Assembly (NCBI RefSeq): GCF_003709565.1
Contig: NZ_QNRC01000023.1
Coordinates: 1 to 64,000 of the forward strand
Source: Paracoccus sigandri
GTDB taxonomy: Bacteria > Pseudomonadota > Alphaproteobacteria > Rhodobacterales > Rhodobacteraceae
Length of the DNA stretch: 64,000 bases
Reading direction: 5' to 3'
Shown: one piece after another, positions 43,713 through 52,613 of the stretch
Position numbering within the stretch: position 1 is the stretch's first letter
How the letters are laid out: the number at the start of each line of letters is the position of its first letter
Translations under genes and position numbers: made by a program
Notes under the pieces: model-generated
What the model saw: only the letters and a program-made list of their open reading frames with translations
The model's database searches: none
Told to the model about the DNA's origin: nothing

Positions 43713-44696
43713 CTAGGGTCGCAGCAGGATCTTGCCGCGATGGCCGGCGGCTTCCATCATCGCATGGGCCTGCCCCGCCTGGGCCAAGGGCAGCACCGTA
43801 TGGGTGACAGGCCGCAGCCTCCCTTGCGCGAACAGCGGCCAGACCCGCGCCTTCAGCGCCTCGGCCACCTCGGCCTTGAACTCGGGCGCGCGGCTGCGCA
43901 GCGTCGAGCCGGTATAGACCAGCCGCTTCAGCATGACGGGCATCAGGTCGATCTCGACCTTCGAGCCCTTGTTGAAGGCCAGCTGGACGATCCGCGCATC
44001 GTGGCGCGCCGCCTTGATGTTGCGCGCGACATAGTCGCCGCCGATGATGTCGAGGATGATATCCGCGCCCCCGGCCTCGCGGGTGATCCCGACGAAATCC
44101 TCGTCGCGGAAATCGATGGCGCGCTCGGCGCCCAGATCCCGGCAGAAGGCGCAATCCTCGGCCGAGCCGGCGGTCGCAAGGACCCGCAGGCCAAGCGCGG
44201 CGCCCAGCTGGATCGCCATCGAGCCGATGCCGCCCGCCCCGCCGTGAACCAGGAACAGCTTGCCCGGCGCGACGGCCGCGCCGTGGAAGATGTTGCTCCA
44301 GACCGTGAAACAGGCCTCTGGCAGGCCGGCGGCGTCGATCCTGTCCAGGCCATCGGGGATCGGCAGGCAATGCCGCGCGTCGACCGCGACATATTCGGCA
44401 TAGCCGCCGCCATTGGTCAGCGCCGTCACATGCTCGCCCCTGGTCCAGGGGCCGGCGCCCTCTGCCACCGCGACGATCTCGCCCGAAACCTCGAGGCCCA
44501 GAAGGTCGGAGGCGCCTTTGGGCGGCGGATACTGGCCCTTGCGCTGGACCAGATCCGGGCCATTGACGCCGGCGGCCGCGACGCGGATCAGCACCTCGCC
44601 CGGACCGGGCACCGGCACCGGCCGGCGGGCGGGCTGCAATAGGTCGGGCCCGCCCGGCTCGCGCGCGACGATGGCGGACATAGTCTCTGGAATCAT
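43713..44696 (-). CDS. NAD(P)H quinone oxidoreductase, PIG3/zeta-crystallin family
   Basis: The 327-residue product is a zinc-independent medium-chain reductase: GRPxQPxxxP-like start (PVPVPGPGEVLIRVAAAGVNGPDLVQRKGQYPPP), GLEVSGEI, and the NADPH motif VHGGAGGIGSMAIQLG. It lacks catalytic zinc ligands. It ends the - strand group that starts with the GntR gene at 47713. Its substrate here is unknown; handling of a reactive carbonyl or quinone is typical of the family. Confidence 0.82.
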   Translation of the reverse strand: MIPETMSAIVAREPGGPDLLQPARRPVPVPGPGEVLIRVAAAGVNGPDLVQRKGQYPPPKGASDLLGLEVSGEIVAVAEGAGPWTRGEHVTALTNGGGYAEYVAVDARHCLPIPDGLDRIDAAGLPEACFTVWSNIFHGAAVAPGKLFLVHGGAGGIGSMAIQLGAALGLRVLATAGSAEDCAFCRDLGAERAIDFRDEDFVGITREAGGADIILDIIGGDYVARNIKAARHDARIVQLAFNKGSKVEIDLMPVMLKRLVYTGSTLRSRAPEFKAEVAEALKARVWPLFAQGRLRPVTHTVLPLAQAGQAHAMMEAAGHRGKILLRP

Positions 44697-44723
44697 ATCG
44701 CTCTCCCTCTGCTCCTGGGCCGG

Positions 44724-45602
44724 TCAGGCGGGGCCGAGGGCCTTCCGCATCAGCCCGGCGACCTCGTCGGCGTTCCGCGCGATCACCGCGCCGGCCTCTT
44801 GCAGGCGCCGCAGCTTGGCATCGGCCGTGCCGCCGCCCAGCACGGCAAGCGTGCCCGCATGGCCCATCCGGCGCTGCGCCGGGGCATGGCGTCCGACGAC
44901 CAGCGCGACGACCGGCTTGCCGTAATCGACCGAGGCGAGATAATCCGCGGCGGCCTCCTCCTCGCTGCCGCCGATCTCGCCGATCAGGATGACGCCTTCG
45001 GTGGCCGGATCGTCCTTGAACAGCTCCAGGCAGCGGCGGAAGCCGATGCCGTGGATCGGGTCGCCGCCGACGCCGATCGTGGTCGACTGGCCAAGCTTCG
45101 CGGCCGTGGTCTGCGCGACGATCTCGCTGGTCAGCGAGGCTGATCGCGACACGATGCCGACCCGGCCCGGCTGGGCATCGGCAGTCGACATGACGCCGAT
45201 CTTGCACAGGCCCGGCGCCAGCACGCCCTGGCTGTTCGGGCCGACAAGCTGGGTCTCGGAGCCGTTCAGCGCCGCCCGCACCCGCAGCATGTCATGCACC
45301 GGCACCCGCTCGGTCACGCAGACGACCAGGCCGATGCCGGCCTCGATCGCCTCGATCATCGCCGCCGCCGCCTTGTGGGGCGGCACCAGCACCAGGCTGG
45401 CATTGGCCCCGGTCGCCTCGGCGGCCTCGCGCACCCCGTCGAAGACCGGCAGGTCCAGATGCGTCGTGCCGGCCTTGCCGGGCCGGACCCCGGCCACATA
45501 GGTCGAGCCGTAGCGCATCGCCAGATCGGTATAGAAGGTCCCTGCCCGCCCGGTCATCCCCTGCACCAGGACGCGGGTATCCTTGCCCAGCAGCACCGCC
45601 AT
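44724..45602 (-). CDS. Divergent SucD-like CoA-ligase alpha subunit
   Basis: The 292-residue product keeps the SucD framework (VLVQGMTGRAGTFYTDLAMRYG, VGVGGDPIHG, phospho-histidine in QRRMGHAGT) but differs from the copy at 42766. GPNSQGVLAP replaces [10 protein letters not shown] and SRSASLTSEI replaces [10 protein letters not shown], as in ligases that use acids other than succinate, such as malate-CoA ligase. ATG 45602 overlaps the beta-subunit stop. Substrate is inferred only from the oxalate context. Confidence 0.78.
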   Translation of the reverse strand: MAVLLGKDTRVLVQGMTGRAGTFYTDLAMRYGSTYVAGVRPGKAGTTHLDLPVFDGVREAAEATGANASLVLVPPHKAAAAMIEAIEAGIGLVVCVTERVPVHDMLRVRAALNGSETQLVGPNSQGVLAPGLCKIGVMSTADAQPGRVGIVSRSASLTSEIVAQTTAAKLGQSTTIGVGGDPIHGIGFRRCLELFKDDPATEGVILIGEIGGSEEEAAADYLASVDYGKPVVALVVGRHAPAQRRMGHAGTLAVLGGGTADAKLRRLQEAGAVIARNADEVAGLMRKALGPA

Positions 45603-46774
45603 CACCCTGCTCCTTTCGCCAGCGCGATTGCGCGCCTCACCGCGCCGCCGATGTCGTCGAAAGGCTCGACGGGCAGGCGGCGGTCCGTCATGATCCTGCG
45701 CGCCCAGGCCGCGTTCTGTCCCGCCGCGCGGAACACGATCGGCGGTTTGCGGGCGCTGCGCGAATAGGCGATGCAGATCGCCTCGGCCACCGTGTCGCAG
45801 ACCGTCATGCCGCCACCATGGACGTTGACCAGGATCGCCCGGACGGCCGGATCCCCCAGCAGCACGCCGATTCCGCGGGCGATCTGCAGGCTGGTGGCGG
45901 TGGTGCGGATGTCCATGAAATTCGCCGGCCGGCCGCCCGCGTCGATCAGCATGTCGTTGGTGGCCAGCCCCAGCCCGGCGCCGTTGACCACCACGCCGAT
46001 ATCGCCGTCCATCTTGACGAAATTGATGTCGTTCTCGCGCGCCACCCGCTCATAGCTGTCGCGTGGGGCCGCGCGGGCGATGTCCTCGAATTCCGGGTGG
46101 CGATAGAGCGCGCTGTCATCGATCACCATCTTCGCGTCGACCGCCACCACCTGCCCGTCGGGAAGGATGGCCAGCGGATTGATCTCGACCAGAAGCGCGT
46201 CGGTTTCCATCGCCGCGCGCACCAGCTTCGCGACCAGCGCCGCGGCATTCGGCGCGGCCGCGCCGTCGAGGCCGAGGCGATCCAGGAAGCCCGCCACATC
46301 GACGCCCGAGAGATCGCCGTCGGGCGGCAGTTCCAGCGACTCGATCAGGCCGGGATCGCTTTGCGCCCTCGCCTCGAAGGCGACCCCGCCGTCACGCGCG
46401 CCGAACAGCTGTGCCCTGCGCTCGCGCGCGTCGATCACGAAGGCGATGTAGAGGCTGCGCCGGTCGTCCACCGCCGCCTCGACCCAGACGCGGTCGACCT
46501 CCTCGCCTGCCGGCCCGGTCTGCTCGGTGACAAGATGCGTGCCGATCAGCGCGTCGGCCGCGTCCCTGACCGCGCTTGGCGTCGCGGCGAAGCGGACGCC
46601 GCCGGCCAGCCCGCGGCCGCCGGCATGGATCTGTGCCTTGACGGCGAATTTCTCGCAGCTCAGCGCCCGCGCGCGGTCCTCGGCCTCGATGGCGTTGCGC
46701 GCCAGGGCGCCTTCGGGGACAGCGACCCCATAGCGGGCCAGTATTTCCTTGGCCTGGTATTCCGGCAAGTCCAT
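45602..46774 (-). CDS. Divergent SucC-like CoA-ligase beta subunit
   Basis: The 390-residue product has an ATP-grasp fold ([47 protein letters not shown]). The C-terminal CoA-ligase part is altered: NFMDIRTTATSLQIARG replaces the usual LDVGGGAT, and VNVHGGGMTVCD replaces NIFGGI. Together with its alpha subunit it probably uses a different acid from the pair at 41570-43656. Operator copy 6 lies 59 bases upstream. ATG 46774 was chosen to match the family start. Confidence 0.78.
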   Translation of the reverse strand: MDLPEYQAKEILARYGVAVPEGALARNAIEAEDRARALSCEKFAVKAQIHAGGRGLAGGVRFAATPSAVRDAADALIGTHLVTEQTGPAGEEVDRVWVEAAVDDRRSLYIAFVIDARERRAQLFGARDGGVAFEARAQSDPGLIESLELPPDGDLSGVDVAGFLDRLGLDGAAAPNAAALVAKLVRAAMETDALLVEINPLAILPDGQVVAVDAKMVIDDSALYRHPEFEDIARAAPRDSYERVARENDINFVKMDGDIGVVVNGAGLGLATNDMLIDAGGRPANFMDIRTTATSLQIARGIGVLLGDPAVRAILVNVHGGGMTVCDTVAEAICIAYSRSARKPPIVFRAAGQNAAWARRIMTDRRLPVEPFDDIGGAVRRAIALAKGAG

Positions 46775-46832
46775 CGGCGTACCCCCCCTGTCCATCCGGC
46801 TGCCCGAGCCCGTCTCGCGGCTGCAGATGCAT

Positions 46833-46849
46833 TGGTATTTGGTACACCA
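46833..46849. promoter_or_regulatory. Oxalate-locus operator copy 6
   Basis: TGGTAT-TTGGT-ACACCA in the shared 17-bp layout, 59 bases before the divergent sucC-like start and after the GntR gene at 46928-47713, on the - strand. Confidence 0.55.
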
Positions 46850-46927
46850 GATTTCACAAACGGTCAACCATGCACCGTCCTGCCGGCCGGGCGGATGCCG
46901 TCGCCGCGGGGCATTGCGCGAGTCGTG

Positions 46928-47713
46928 CTAGGAAAACAGTCCGTGCTTGTCGACATGGGCGGCCAGCCCCAGCGTGTGCTGGCGGACCAGCCGCGCGGCC
47001 AGTTCGCCGTCGCGGGCCTCCAGCGCGTCGATGATCTGCATATGCTCGGTCAGCGACCGCTCGGCGCGGTTGTCCTGACGCAGCGAGACGTTGCGGATGG
47101 CCCGCACGTGGATCAGCAGATTCGCCGACATCTCGGCCAGCAGCTGGCAGTCGCCCAGGCGGATGATCATCTGGTGGAACTTGATGTTCGCCTCGGAATA
47201 TTCGTGCATATGCTCCGAATCCGGCGCGCATTCGAACTCCTCGAACAGCTTGCGCAACATGCGCAATTCCCGGCTGCTGGCCCGGTCGGCGGCCAGATAG
47301 GCCGCCATGCTTTCCAGCGCGGCCCAGACGGTGATCATCTCGATGATCTGCTGCTTCGACAGGCGCACGACGAAGACGCCGCGGCGCGGCACCGTCCGCA
47401 CGAAGCCCTCTTGTTCGAGGATGGTCAGCGCCTCGCGGATCGGCGTGCGGCTGACCCCCAGGTCCTGCGAAAGCTGCCGTTCGTCCAGGCGGAATTCCTC
47501 GGGGCTGCCATAGATGTCCATGCCGGTGATGGCGTTCTTGATGGCTTCATATGCAAGGTCGCGCAGGCTGGGATTCGCCGCCAGCGGCGCGATGCCAAGC
47601 CGTATGTGGTTCTGGTCCCCGCCGTCGCCGGAAGCGGCACGATCGCCCCCCTCCGGGATGCTGGAAGTCGGCGGAGACACAACTCCAGATCGGATATTCG
47701 GGCGCTTCGACAT
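46928..47713 (-). CDS. GntR/FCD-family regulator, second of the oxalate locus
   Basis: The 261-residue product has a GntR winged helix (DLAYEAIKNAITGMDIYG, GVSRTPIREALTILEQEGF) and FCD domain (EANIKFHQMIIRLGD). It resembles the regulator at 40450-41166 along its length but has an extra hydrophilic N-terminal stretch of about 45 residues. ATG 47713 was preferred over GTG 47722. It sits upstream of the divergent CoA-ligase genes, with operator copy 6 in between. Confidence 0.8.
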   Translation of the reverse strand: MSKRPNIRSGVVSPPTSSIPEGGDRAASGDGGDQNHIRLGIAPLAANPSLRDLAYEAIKNAITGMDIYGSPEEFRLDERQLSQDLGVSRTPIREALTILEQEGFVRTVPRRGVFVVRLSKQQIIEMITVWAALESMAAYLAADRASSRELRMLRKLFEEFECAPDSEHMHEYSEANIKFHQMIIRLGDCQLLAEMSANLLIHVRAIRNVSLRQDNRAERSLTEHMQIIDALEARDGELAARLVRQHTLGLAAHVDKHGLFS

Positions 47714-47975
47714 GATCTTCACTTGATCCTTTCAATTCACGCGGAACGACGGACGAGGATGCTGGCCGATCCAGATCTAATGCACCATATTTATCCTGCG
47801 GTTTGCCGCTGTCCAAGTCACTTGTGCCGATCCATGACCCTTTATCGCCCGCGCCGTAGCGCGCAAGGCCCGAATGAGGCCGGCTTTTCGGCCGTCTGCG
47901 CCGGTCATCGACGGGTTGGATCGGGGCCGCATCCGTAATGACCTGGGATGCGCGAAGGCCGTCGCGGGCGGGCAA

Positions 47976-48269
47976 TCAGGCAGGCGCGGGCGGGCCGCTT
48001 CGCGCCGGGGGCGGGGCGAGGCCCCAGATCCGGGGGGCGTCCTTCGCCAGCATCCGCGCCTCGATCATGTCGAGGCGCTGGCGCGCGGCGCTGGTGTTTC
48101 CCGCGCTCTCGCGCAGGTACTTCCGCCACAGGCGCAGCGCGGAATGCGGGCTCCAGGGCAGCGCCGCCTGGGCAAGCCAGTTGCGCAGCTCGGGCGGCAG
48201 GCGGTCATATTCCTCGATCGGACAGGGCCTGCGCCGGCGGCGCAGCGAGGTGACAAGGTTTCTGCGCAT
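47976..48269 (-). CDS. DUF6525-like small basic protein
   Basis: The 97-residue product is Arg-rich ([25 protein letters not shown]) with a helical middle (LRNWLAQAALPWSPHSALRLWRKYL). It matches the small proteins of unknown function (DUF6525 type) found beside DUF1826 genes in Rhodobacterales. ATG 48269 overlaps the DUF1826 stop (ATGA), so the two are co-translated. The operon carries a Zur-like operator, so a role in zinc limitation is inferred. Confidence 0.65.
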   Translation of the reverse strand: MRRNLVTSLRRRRRPCPIEEYDRLPPELRNWLAQAALPWSPHSALRLWRKYLRESAGNTSAARQRLDMIEARMLAKDAPRIWGLAPPPARSGPPAPA

Positions 48270-48931
48270 CAGTGCAGCCTGCGCGCCCGGTCGGCGGGCT
48301 CCATGGCGGGGTCGAGCACCAGCAGCAGCCGCACCCCGCCGCTGTCGGCGATGGGCGGCGAGCGGTGCAGCAGCCGCGTGACCTCCTTGCCGGGCCACAG
48401 GGCGCCGCGCAGGATCGCCGCCTCTCCGGTCCGCATCTCTCCGGCCGGCACGACCTGGCCGCTTCCGTCGGCCAGCCCGAATTGCGTCCCCGGCCCGCGA
48501 TAGGTGCACAGCAGCCGCGCGGGCATCTGGTCGATGTGGAACTTCCGGCAGGCATCCGTCGTCACCGCCTCAAGCCGGATATGCAGCAGCGGATTGCCCA
48601 TGATCTGCGCGAAGACCAGCGCCAGCGCCGCCACGTCGCTGGCCAGCAGGTCGCGCATCGTCCCGCCGGGCAAGCCGGACAGGTCGCAGGCGGCATGGAT
48701 GCAGCGTTCGACCACCCGGACATCCACCAGCGCGCGCAGCGCCGGCAGTTGTCCGGCGGGAATGGTCTCGACCCATTCGGCGAAGGCGGGCGAGCGGCGG
48801 CGGCGCCAGACCGCCGCGCCGACCCCCGGCTGCGCGACCTGCTGCAGGACCAGCCCGCTGGCGGATTCGCGGATGTCCCCTGCCTCGATGCCATGGGGGT
48901 CTTGCGGGATGGCGATATCGGTTTCCGTCAT
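48269..48931 (-). CDS. DUF1826 family protein
   Basis: The 220-residue product fits DUF1826: [18 protein letters not shown] near the start, [21 protein letters not shown], and [20 protein letters not shown] near the end. FHID and LLHRSPP place His residues that could bind metal as in cupin-like or oxygenase folds. Function is unknown, but the family often accompanies zinc-responsive genes. The start overlaps the alcohol dehydrogenase stop. Confidence 0.75.
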   Translation of the reverse strand: MTETDIAIPQDPHGIEAGDIRESASGLVLQQVAQPGVGAAVWRRRRSPAFAEWVETIPAGQLPALRALVDVRVVERCIHAACDLSGLPGGTMRDLLASDVAALALVFAQIMGNPLLHIRLEAVTTDACRKFHIDQMPARLLCTYRGPGTQFGLADGSGQVVPAGEMRTGEAAILRGALWPGKEVTRLLHRSPPIADSGGVRLLLVLDPAMEPADRARRLH

Positions 48932-50091
48932 GCGTCTATGATGATCCCCGCCAGCGTGTTGACCCGCATCGTCTCCTGCGGCTGATAATGGATGACCGAG
49001 CGGATCGACTTTCCCGCGTGTAGCAGATCAAATGCCGTGTTGATCTGCTCATGCGTCATGTTGTGGGTGATATAGGGATCGACGTCGAAATCGCCGCGCA
49101 GCCATTCGTCGACCATGCCGGGAAGCTGGCTGCGCCCCAGCACGCCCCCGAAGGCCGAGCCGCGCCAGACCCGCCCGGTGACCAGCTGGAAGGGCCGGGT
49201 CGAGATTTCCTCGCCCGCGCCGGCGACGCCGATCACGGTGCATTCGCCCCAGCCCTTGTGGCAGCATTCCAGCGCCGAGCGCATGACGCCCACATTGCCG
49301 ATGCACTCGAAGGAATAGTCCACGCCGCCATTGGTCATGTCGATGACCACCTGGTGGATCGGCTGCTGGAAATCCGCGGGGTCGATGCAGTCATTCGCGC
49401 CCAGGCTGCGGGCCAGCGCGAACTTGTTCGGATTGGTGTCGATGCCGATGATGCGGCCGGCGCCGACCATCTTCGCGCCCTGGATCACCGCCATGCCGAC
49501 CGCGCCGAGGCCGAAGACCGCCACGGTCGATCCGGGCTCGACCTTCGCGGTATTCCGCACCGCGCCCATGCCGGTCGGCACCGCGCAGCCCATCACGCTG
49601 GCCTTGGCCAGCGGCGCCTCGCGCGAGATCTTCGCCACCGCGATCTCGGGCAGGACCGTATATTCGCTGAAGGTGCTGGTGCCCATGTAGTGATGGATCA
49701 TCCTGCCCTTCCAGGAAAAACGCGACGTGCCGTCGGGCATCACGCCGCGCCCCTGCGTCTCGCGGATGGTCTGGCACAGGTTGGTCTTGCCGGACCTGAT
49801 ATAGGGGCAGTCCGGGTCCTCGGGGGTATAGAGCGGGATGACATGGTCGCCCGGCCTGACCGAGGTGACGCCGCGGCCGATCTCCTCGACGATGCCGACG
49901 CCCTCATGGCCCAGGACGGCGGGGAACAGCCCTTCGGGATCGCGACCCGAGAGCGTGAACATGTCGGTATGGCACAGGCTGGTGGTGACGATGCGGACCA
50001 GGACCTCGCCGTCCTTGGGGCCTTCGAGGTCGATCTCCTCGATCTCCAGCGGGCGGTTCGGTTCCCAGGCAACGGCGGCGCGGGTCTTCAT
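48928..50091 (-). CDS. Class III alcohol dehydrogenase/GSH-dependent formaldehyde dehydrogenase homologue lacking the structural zinc site
   Basis: The 387-residue product matches class III ADH throughout ([54 protein letters not shown]). Catalytic zinc ligands are kept: Cys40 (SLCHTDMF), His62 and Glu63 (GHEG) and the later Cys in VMGCAVPTG. The structural zinc site, normally four cysteines, reads [16 protein letters not shown]. Only Cys95 and Cys106 remain; the other two positions are Asp92 and Ile98. With a Zur-like site 54 bases upstream, this looks like a zinc-sparing paralogue. ATG 50091 follows AGGAGAAC. Confidence 0.85.
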   Translation of the reverse strand: MKTRAAVAWEPNRPLEIEEIDLEGPKDGEVLVRIVTTSLCHTDMFTLSGRDPEGLFPAVLGHEGVGIVEEIGRGVTSVRPGDHVIPLYTPEDPDCPYIRSGKTNLCQTIRETQGRGVMPDGTSRFSWKGRMIHHYMGTSTFSEYTVLPEIAVAKISREAPLAKASVMGCAVPTGMGAVRNTAKVEPGSTVAVFGLGAVGMAVIQGAKMVGAGRIIGIDTNPNKFALARSLGANDCIDPADFQQPIHQVVIDMTNGGVDYSFECIGNVGVMRSALECCHKGWGECTVIGVAGAGEEISTRPFQLVTGRVWRGSAFGGVLGRSQLPGMVDEWLRGDFDVDPYITHNMTHEQINTAFDLLHAGKSIRSVIHYQPQETMRVNTLAGIIIDA

Positions 50092-50144
50092 GGCGGTTCT
50101 CCTGTCAGTTGGGGCGTCTCTGGGGGCAGCGTGGATCACAAACA

Positions 50145-50157
50145 GTAATGTTATTAC
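50145..50157. promoter_or_regulatory. Zur-like palindrome before the alcohol dehydrogenase operon
   Basis: GTAATGTTATTAC, with GTAAT/ATTAC arms, 54 bases before ATG 50091. The identical 13 bases precede the COG0523 GTPase gene. Alphaproteobacterial Zur sites are AT-rich palindromes of this type. Confidence 0.65.
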
Positions 50158-50218
50158 CTATCAGTCTTGCAAGACCCCTTTGCCGCCTTTCATCCCAATG
50201 TCTGACACCGCGGCGGGC

Positions 50219-51442
50219 TCAGGCGACGCGGCGCTGGCCCCATTGCGGGAAGGGGTCGGGCAGGCTTGCCCAGGCCTGCGGCGTGAAGTCCCGGGCCTCG
50301 ACCAGGGCGGCATCCAGCCGGGCGGTCAGCGCCGCCTTGTCCATGCCCGCGCCGATGAACACCAGTTCCTGCCGGCGATCTCCCCAGGGTTCCTGCCACA
50401 GCTTTGCGACCTCCTTCAGGGAGTCCGGGTGGGTCGGCCAGCGATCGCGCGGCACCGAGGCCCACCAGCCGCCCAGGGGCCTGACGCTGGAGATCGCCCC
50501 GGCAAGGCTGAACTCCACCGCCCAGTTCGGGCGGCTCGCGATCCAGAAATGCCCCTTGGCGCGGATCACGCCGGGCAGATCGCCGTTCAGGACGGCGTGG
50601 ATCTGCTGCGGATGGAACGGCCGCCGTGCGCGATAGACGAAGGAGGAGATGCCGTATTCCTCGGTCTCGGGCACATGGTCCTCGAAACCGTAAAGCTCCT
50701 TGGCCCACATCGGATGCAGATGCGCGCGGTCGAAGTCGAATAGCCCGGTGTCGAAGATCGCCCCGGCATCGACGCGGCTGAAATCGGTCTCGATCAGCCT
50801 CGCGTCGGGGTTCAGCGCCCGCACGATCCGGCGCGCCTGGTCCAGCCGCTGGGGGCCGGCCTCGGTGATCTTGTTCAGCACGACGACATCGGCGAATTCC
50901 ATCTGGTCGGTCAGCAGGTCGACCAGCGTGCGCTCGTCACCCTCGCCCAAGGATTCGCCCCGGTCGGCGATGAAGTCGTGGCTGGAGAAATCCTTCGTCA
51001 GGTTGACCGCATCGACCACCGTGACCATCGTGTCCAGCCGCGCCACGTCCGAGAGGCTGTCGCCATTCGCATCGCGGAAATCGAAGGTCGCCGCCACGGG
51101 CAGCGGCTCGGCGATGCCGGTGGATTCGATCAGCAGATAGTCGAAGCGCCCCTCGCCGGCCAGGCGGCGCACCTCGACCAGCAGGTCGTCGCGCAGGGTG
51201 CAGCAGATGCAGCCATTGGTCATCTCGACCAGCTTTTCCTCGGAGCGCGACAGTTCCGCCCCGTCGCGCACCAGGTCCGCGTCGATGTTCACCTCGGGCA
51301 TGTCGTTGACGATGACCGCCACCCGGCGGCCCTCGCGGTTGTTCAGGACATGGTTCAGCAGCGTCGTCTTGCCCGCCCCCAGGAAACCGGACAGGACGGT
51401 GACGGGCAGGCGCTGGTCGCGCTTTTGCTGGCTGGCGGGCAT
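50219..51442 (-). CDS. CobW/COG0523 family GTPase, probable zinc metallochaperone
   Basis: The 407-residue product has a P-loop ([17 protein letters not shown]), the metal-binding CxCC in [15 protein letters not shown], GTPase motif [10 protein letters not shown], an NKIT-type base-recognition motif (VVLNKITE) and a CobW C-terminal domain ([10 protein letters not shown]). Members under Zur control deliver zinc to client proteins when zinc is scarce. A Zur-like palindrome overlaps its promoter. The adjacent ADH operon is a natural group of zinc-starvation genes. Confidence 0.85.
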   Translation of the reverse strand: MPASQQKRDQRLPVTVLSGFLGAGKTTLLNHVLNNREGRRVAVIVNDMPEVNIDADLVRDGAELSRSEEKLVEMTNGCICCTLRDDLLVEVRRLAGEGRFDYLLIESTGIAEPLPVAATFDFRDANGDSLSDVARLDTMVTVVDAVNLTKDFSSHDFIADRGESLGEGDERTLVDLLTDQMEFADVVVLNKITEAGPQRLDQARRIVRALNPDARLIETDFSRVDAGAIFDTGLFDFDRAHLHPMWAKELYGFEDHVPETEEYGISSFVYRARRPFHPQQIHAVLNGDLPGVIRAKGHFWIASRPNWAVEFSLAGAISSVRPLGGWWASVPRDRWPTHPDSLKEVAKLWQEPWGDRRQELVFIGAGMDKAALTARLDAALVEARDFTPQAWASLPDPFPQWGQRRVA

Positions 51443-51457
51443 GGCATCCTCATTTAC

Positions 51458-51470
51458 GTAATGTTATTAC
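51458..51470. promoter_or_regulatory. Zur-like palindrome before the COG0523 gene
   Basis: GTAATGTTATTAC extended to ACGTAAT-GTT-ATTACGT (7-bp arms), 16 to 28 bases before ATG 51442, close enough to block transcription. Confidence 0.7.
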
Positions 51471-51639
51471 GTTACTGATAACGGGAATCAGAAAGCGCCG
51501 CAATGCCCTTCCTTGGCCCGGCCAGGAACGTGCGACGGCACGCCCTGGGCAGCGTTCATTTGCGGATCGCGATCGGGCGAGGCGCAGGTGAGCGTGGCCG
51601 ATCCCGAGCGAGACGGGCCCGAGTGAGACGGGGCGGCCG

Positions 51640-52167
51640 CTATGCGCCGGGGGTTCGGGAAGGCGAGCGGTCCGCGGGCGCGATGGCGAATGTCTTCCTG
51701 AACCAGTCCTCCAGCAGGCGCTTGTCATGCGCGAAGCGCTTGCCGCTGTTGCGCGCGGCCGGGTCGGAGAGGTAGTTCAGATCGGTCAGACGGACCTCGT
51801 CCTGCGCCAGCACCCGCCCGCCCTTGGCAAGGGTATATCGCAAGCGGATCCGCGGCGGGGTCGTGTCGCGCAGGATGCGGACATCGCGATGATCGACGTT
51901 CCAGGGCTCGAAATCCCCGGCAAGGTCGATGTCCAGCACCTCGATCGCCAGATCCTGCCCGGCGGGCAGATAGCGCGCCGCCAGCCGCGCGAATTCCCTG
52001 TCGAACTCGGCCAGCGCCGATGCGCGGCTGCGCGCCTGCCGGAATTCGCGATCACGGAACCTGTCGGGGGCGGCATAGGTGACGGCGACCTCGGCCGCGG
52101 CCGGAAGCGGCGTGATCCCCAGCACGGGCAGCGCGAGCGCGGCGGACAGACAGATGGCCCTGAGCAT
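51640..52167 (-). CDS. DUF3016 family exported protein
   Basis: The 175-residue product has a signal peptide (MLRAICLSAALALPVLGI, cleavage near AAAEV) and matches DUF3016 by DRFRDREF, RIRLRYTL, VRLTDLNYLSD and the C-terminal HDKRLLEDWFRKTF. Its role is unknown. GGAGGT precedes ATG 52167. It shares strand with the zinc group but has a 197-base gap and no visible Zur site. Confidence 0.75.
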   Translation of the reverse strand: MLRAICLSAALALPVLGITPLPAAAEVAVTYAAPDRFRDREFRQARSRASALAEFDREFARLAARYLPAGQDLAIEVLDIDLAGDFEPWNVDHRDVRILRDTTPPRIRLRYTLAKGGRVLAQDEVRLTDLNYLSDPAARNSGKRFAHDKRLLEDWFRKTFAIAPADRSPSRTPGA

Positions 52168-52381
52168 GGTGACCTCCGCATCATGGGTCTGCATCTTCGC
52201 CGATATGGTGGCGGCCGCGCCGGAATGCAAAGCCGCGCGGGCCAGCTGCCTCACCAACCTGTCGCAGCCTGCCCATCTTGACGGGTTGGAAAATGTTCTC
52301 CGACAGGATCAGCGTTGCGCAACTCAGTTGCGTATGATCCGGCGCAGGGCTGGGATGGCCCTCGATCCCAGGAAAAAGGGC

Positions 52382-52400
52382 CGCTGACGATCTGTCAGCG
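52382..52400 (-). terminator. Terminator of the small lipoprotein gene
   Basis: CGCTGAC and GTCAGCG pair around a five-base loop. On the - strand the stem is followed by GCCCTTTTT, 55 bases past the lipoprotein stop. Confidence 0.7.
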
Positions 52401-52454
52401 ACCCCGGCACTCAGCCATGTTTGAACTCGGGGCGTTTTCCGCCAAGGCGAAAAC

Positions 52455-52613
52455 CTATTCGACCGGGGCCGGAGCCGGGGCTTCCGTGGCGGCAGGATCG
52501 CTGATTGCGGCGTCGCCCCCGGCACCTTCTTCCTTGCACGCGCCCAGAGCCGTGGTGGTGGCAAGCGCGGCGATCGCGACAAAGGCACGCAGGGGTTTGC
52601 GTTGAATGGACAT
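52455..52613 (-). CDS. Small lipoprotein of unknown function
   Basis: The 52-residue product starts MSIQRKPLRAFVAIAALAT, carries a lipobox TALGAC and ends with a short Ala/Pro/Glu-rich mature tail (EAPAPAPVE). This is a complete lipoprotein signal with a small mature part, like entericidin-type or anchor lipoproteins. A T-tailed terminator follows. It is too short to assign a function. Confidence 0.6.
   Translation of the reverse strand: MSIQRKPLRAFVAIAALATTTALGACKEEGAGGDAAISDPAATEAPAPAPVE

Noticed and set aside
42433..45207. Long - strand open frame across sucD-like, quinone reductase and SucD-like genes
   Set aside because: It overlaps three real genes in other frames and reads as low-complexity Arg/Gly/Ala; a shadow of high GC.
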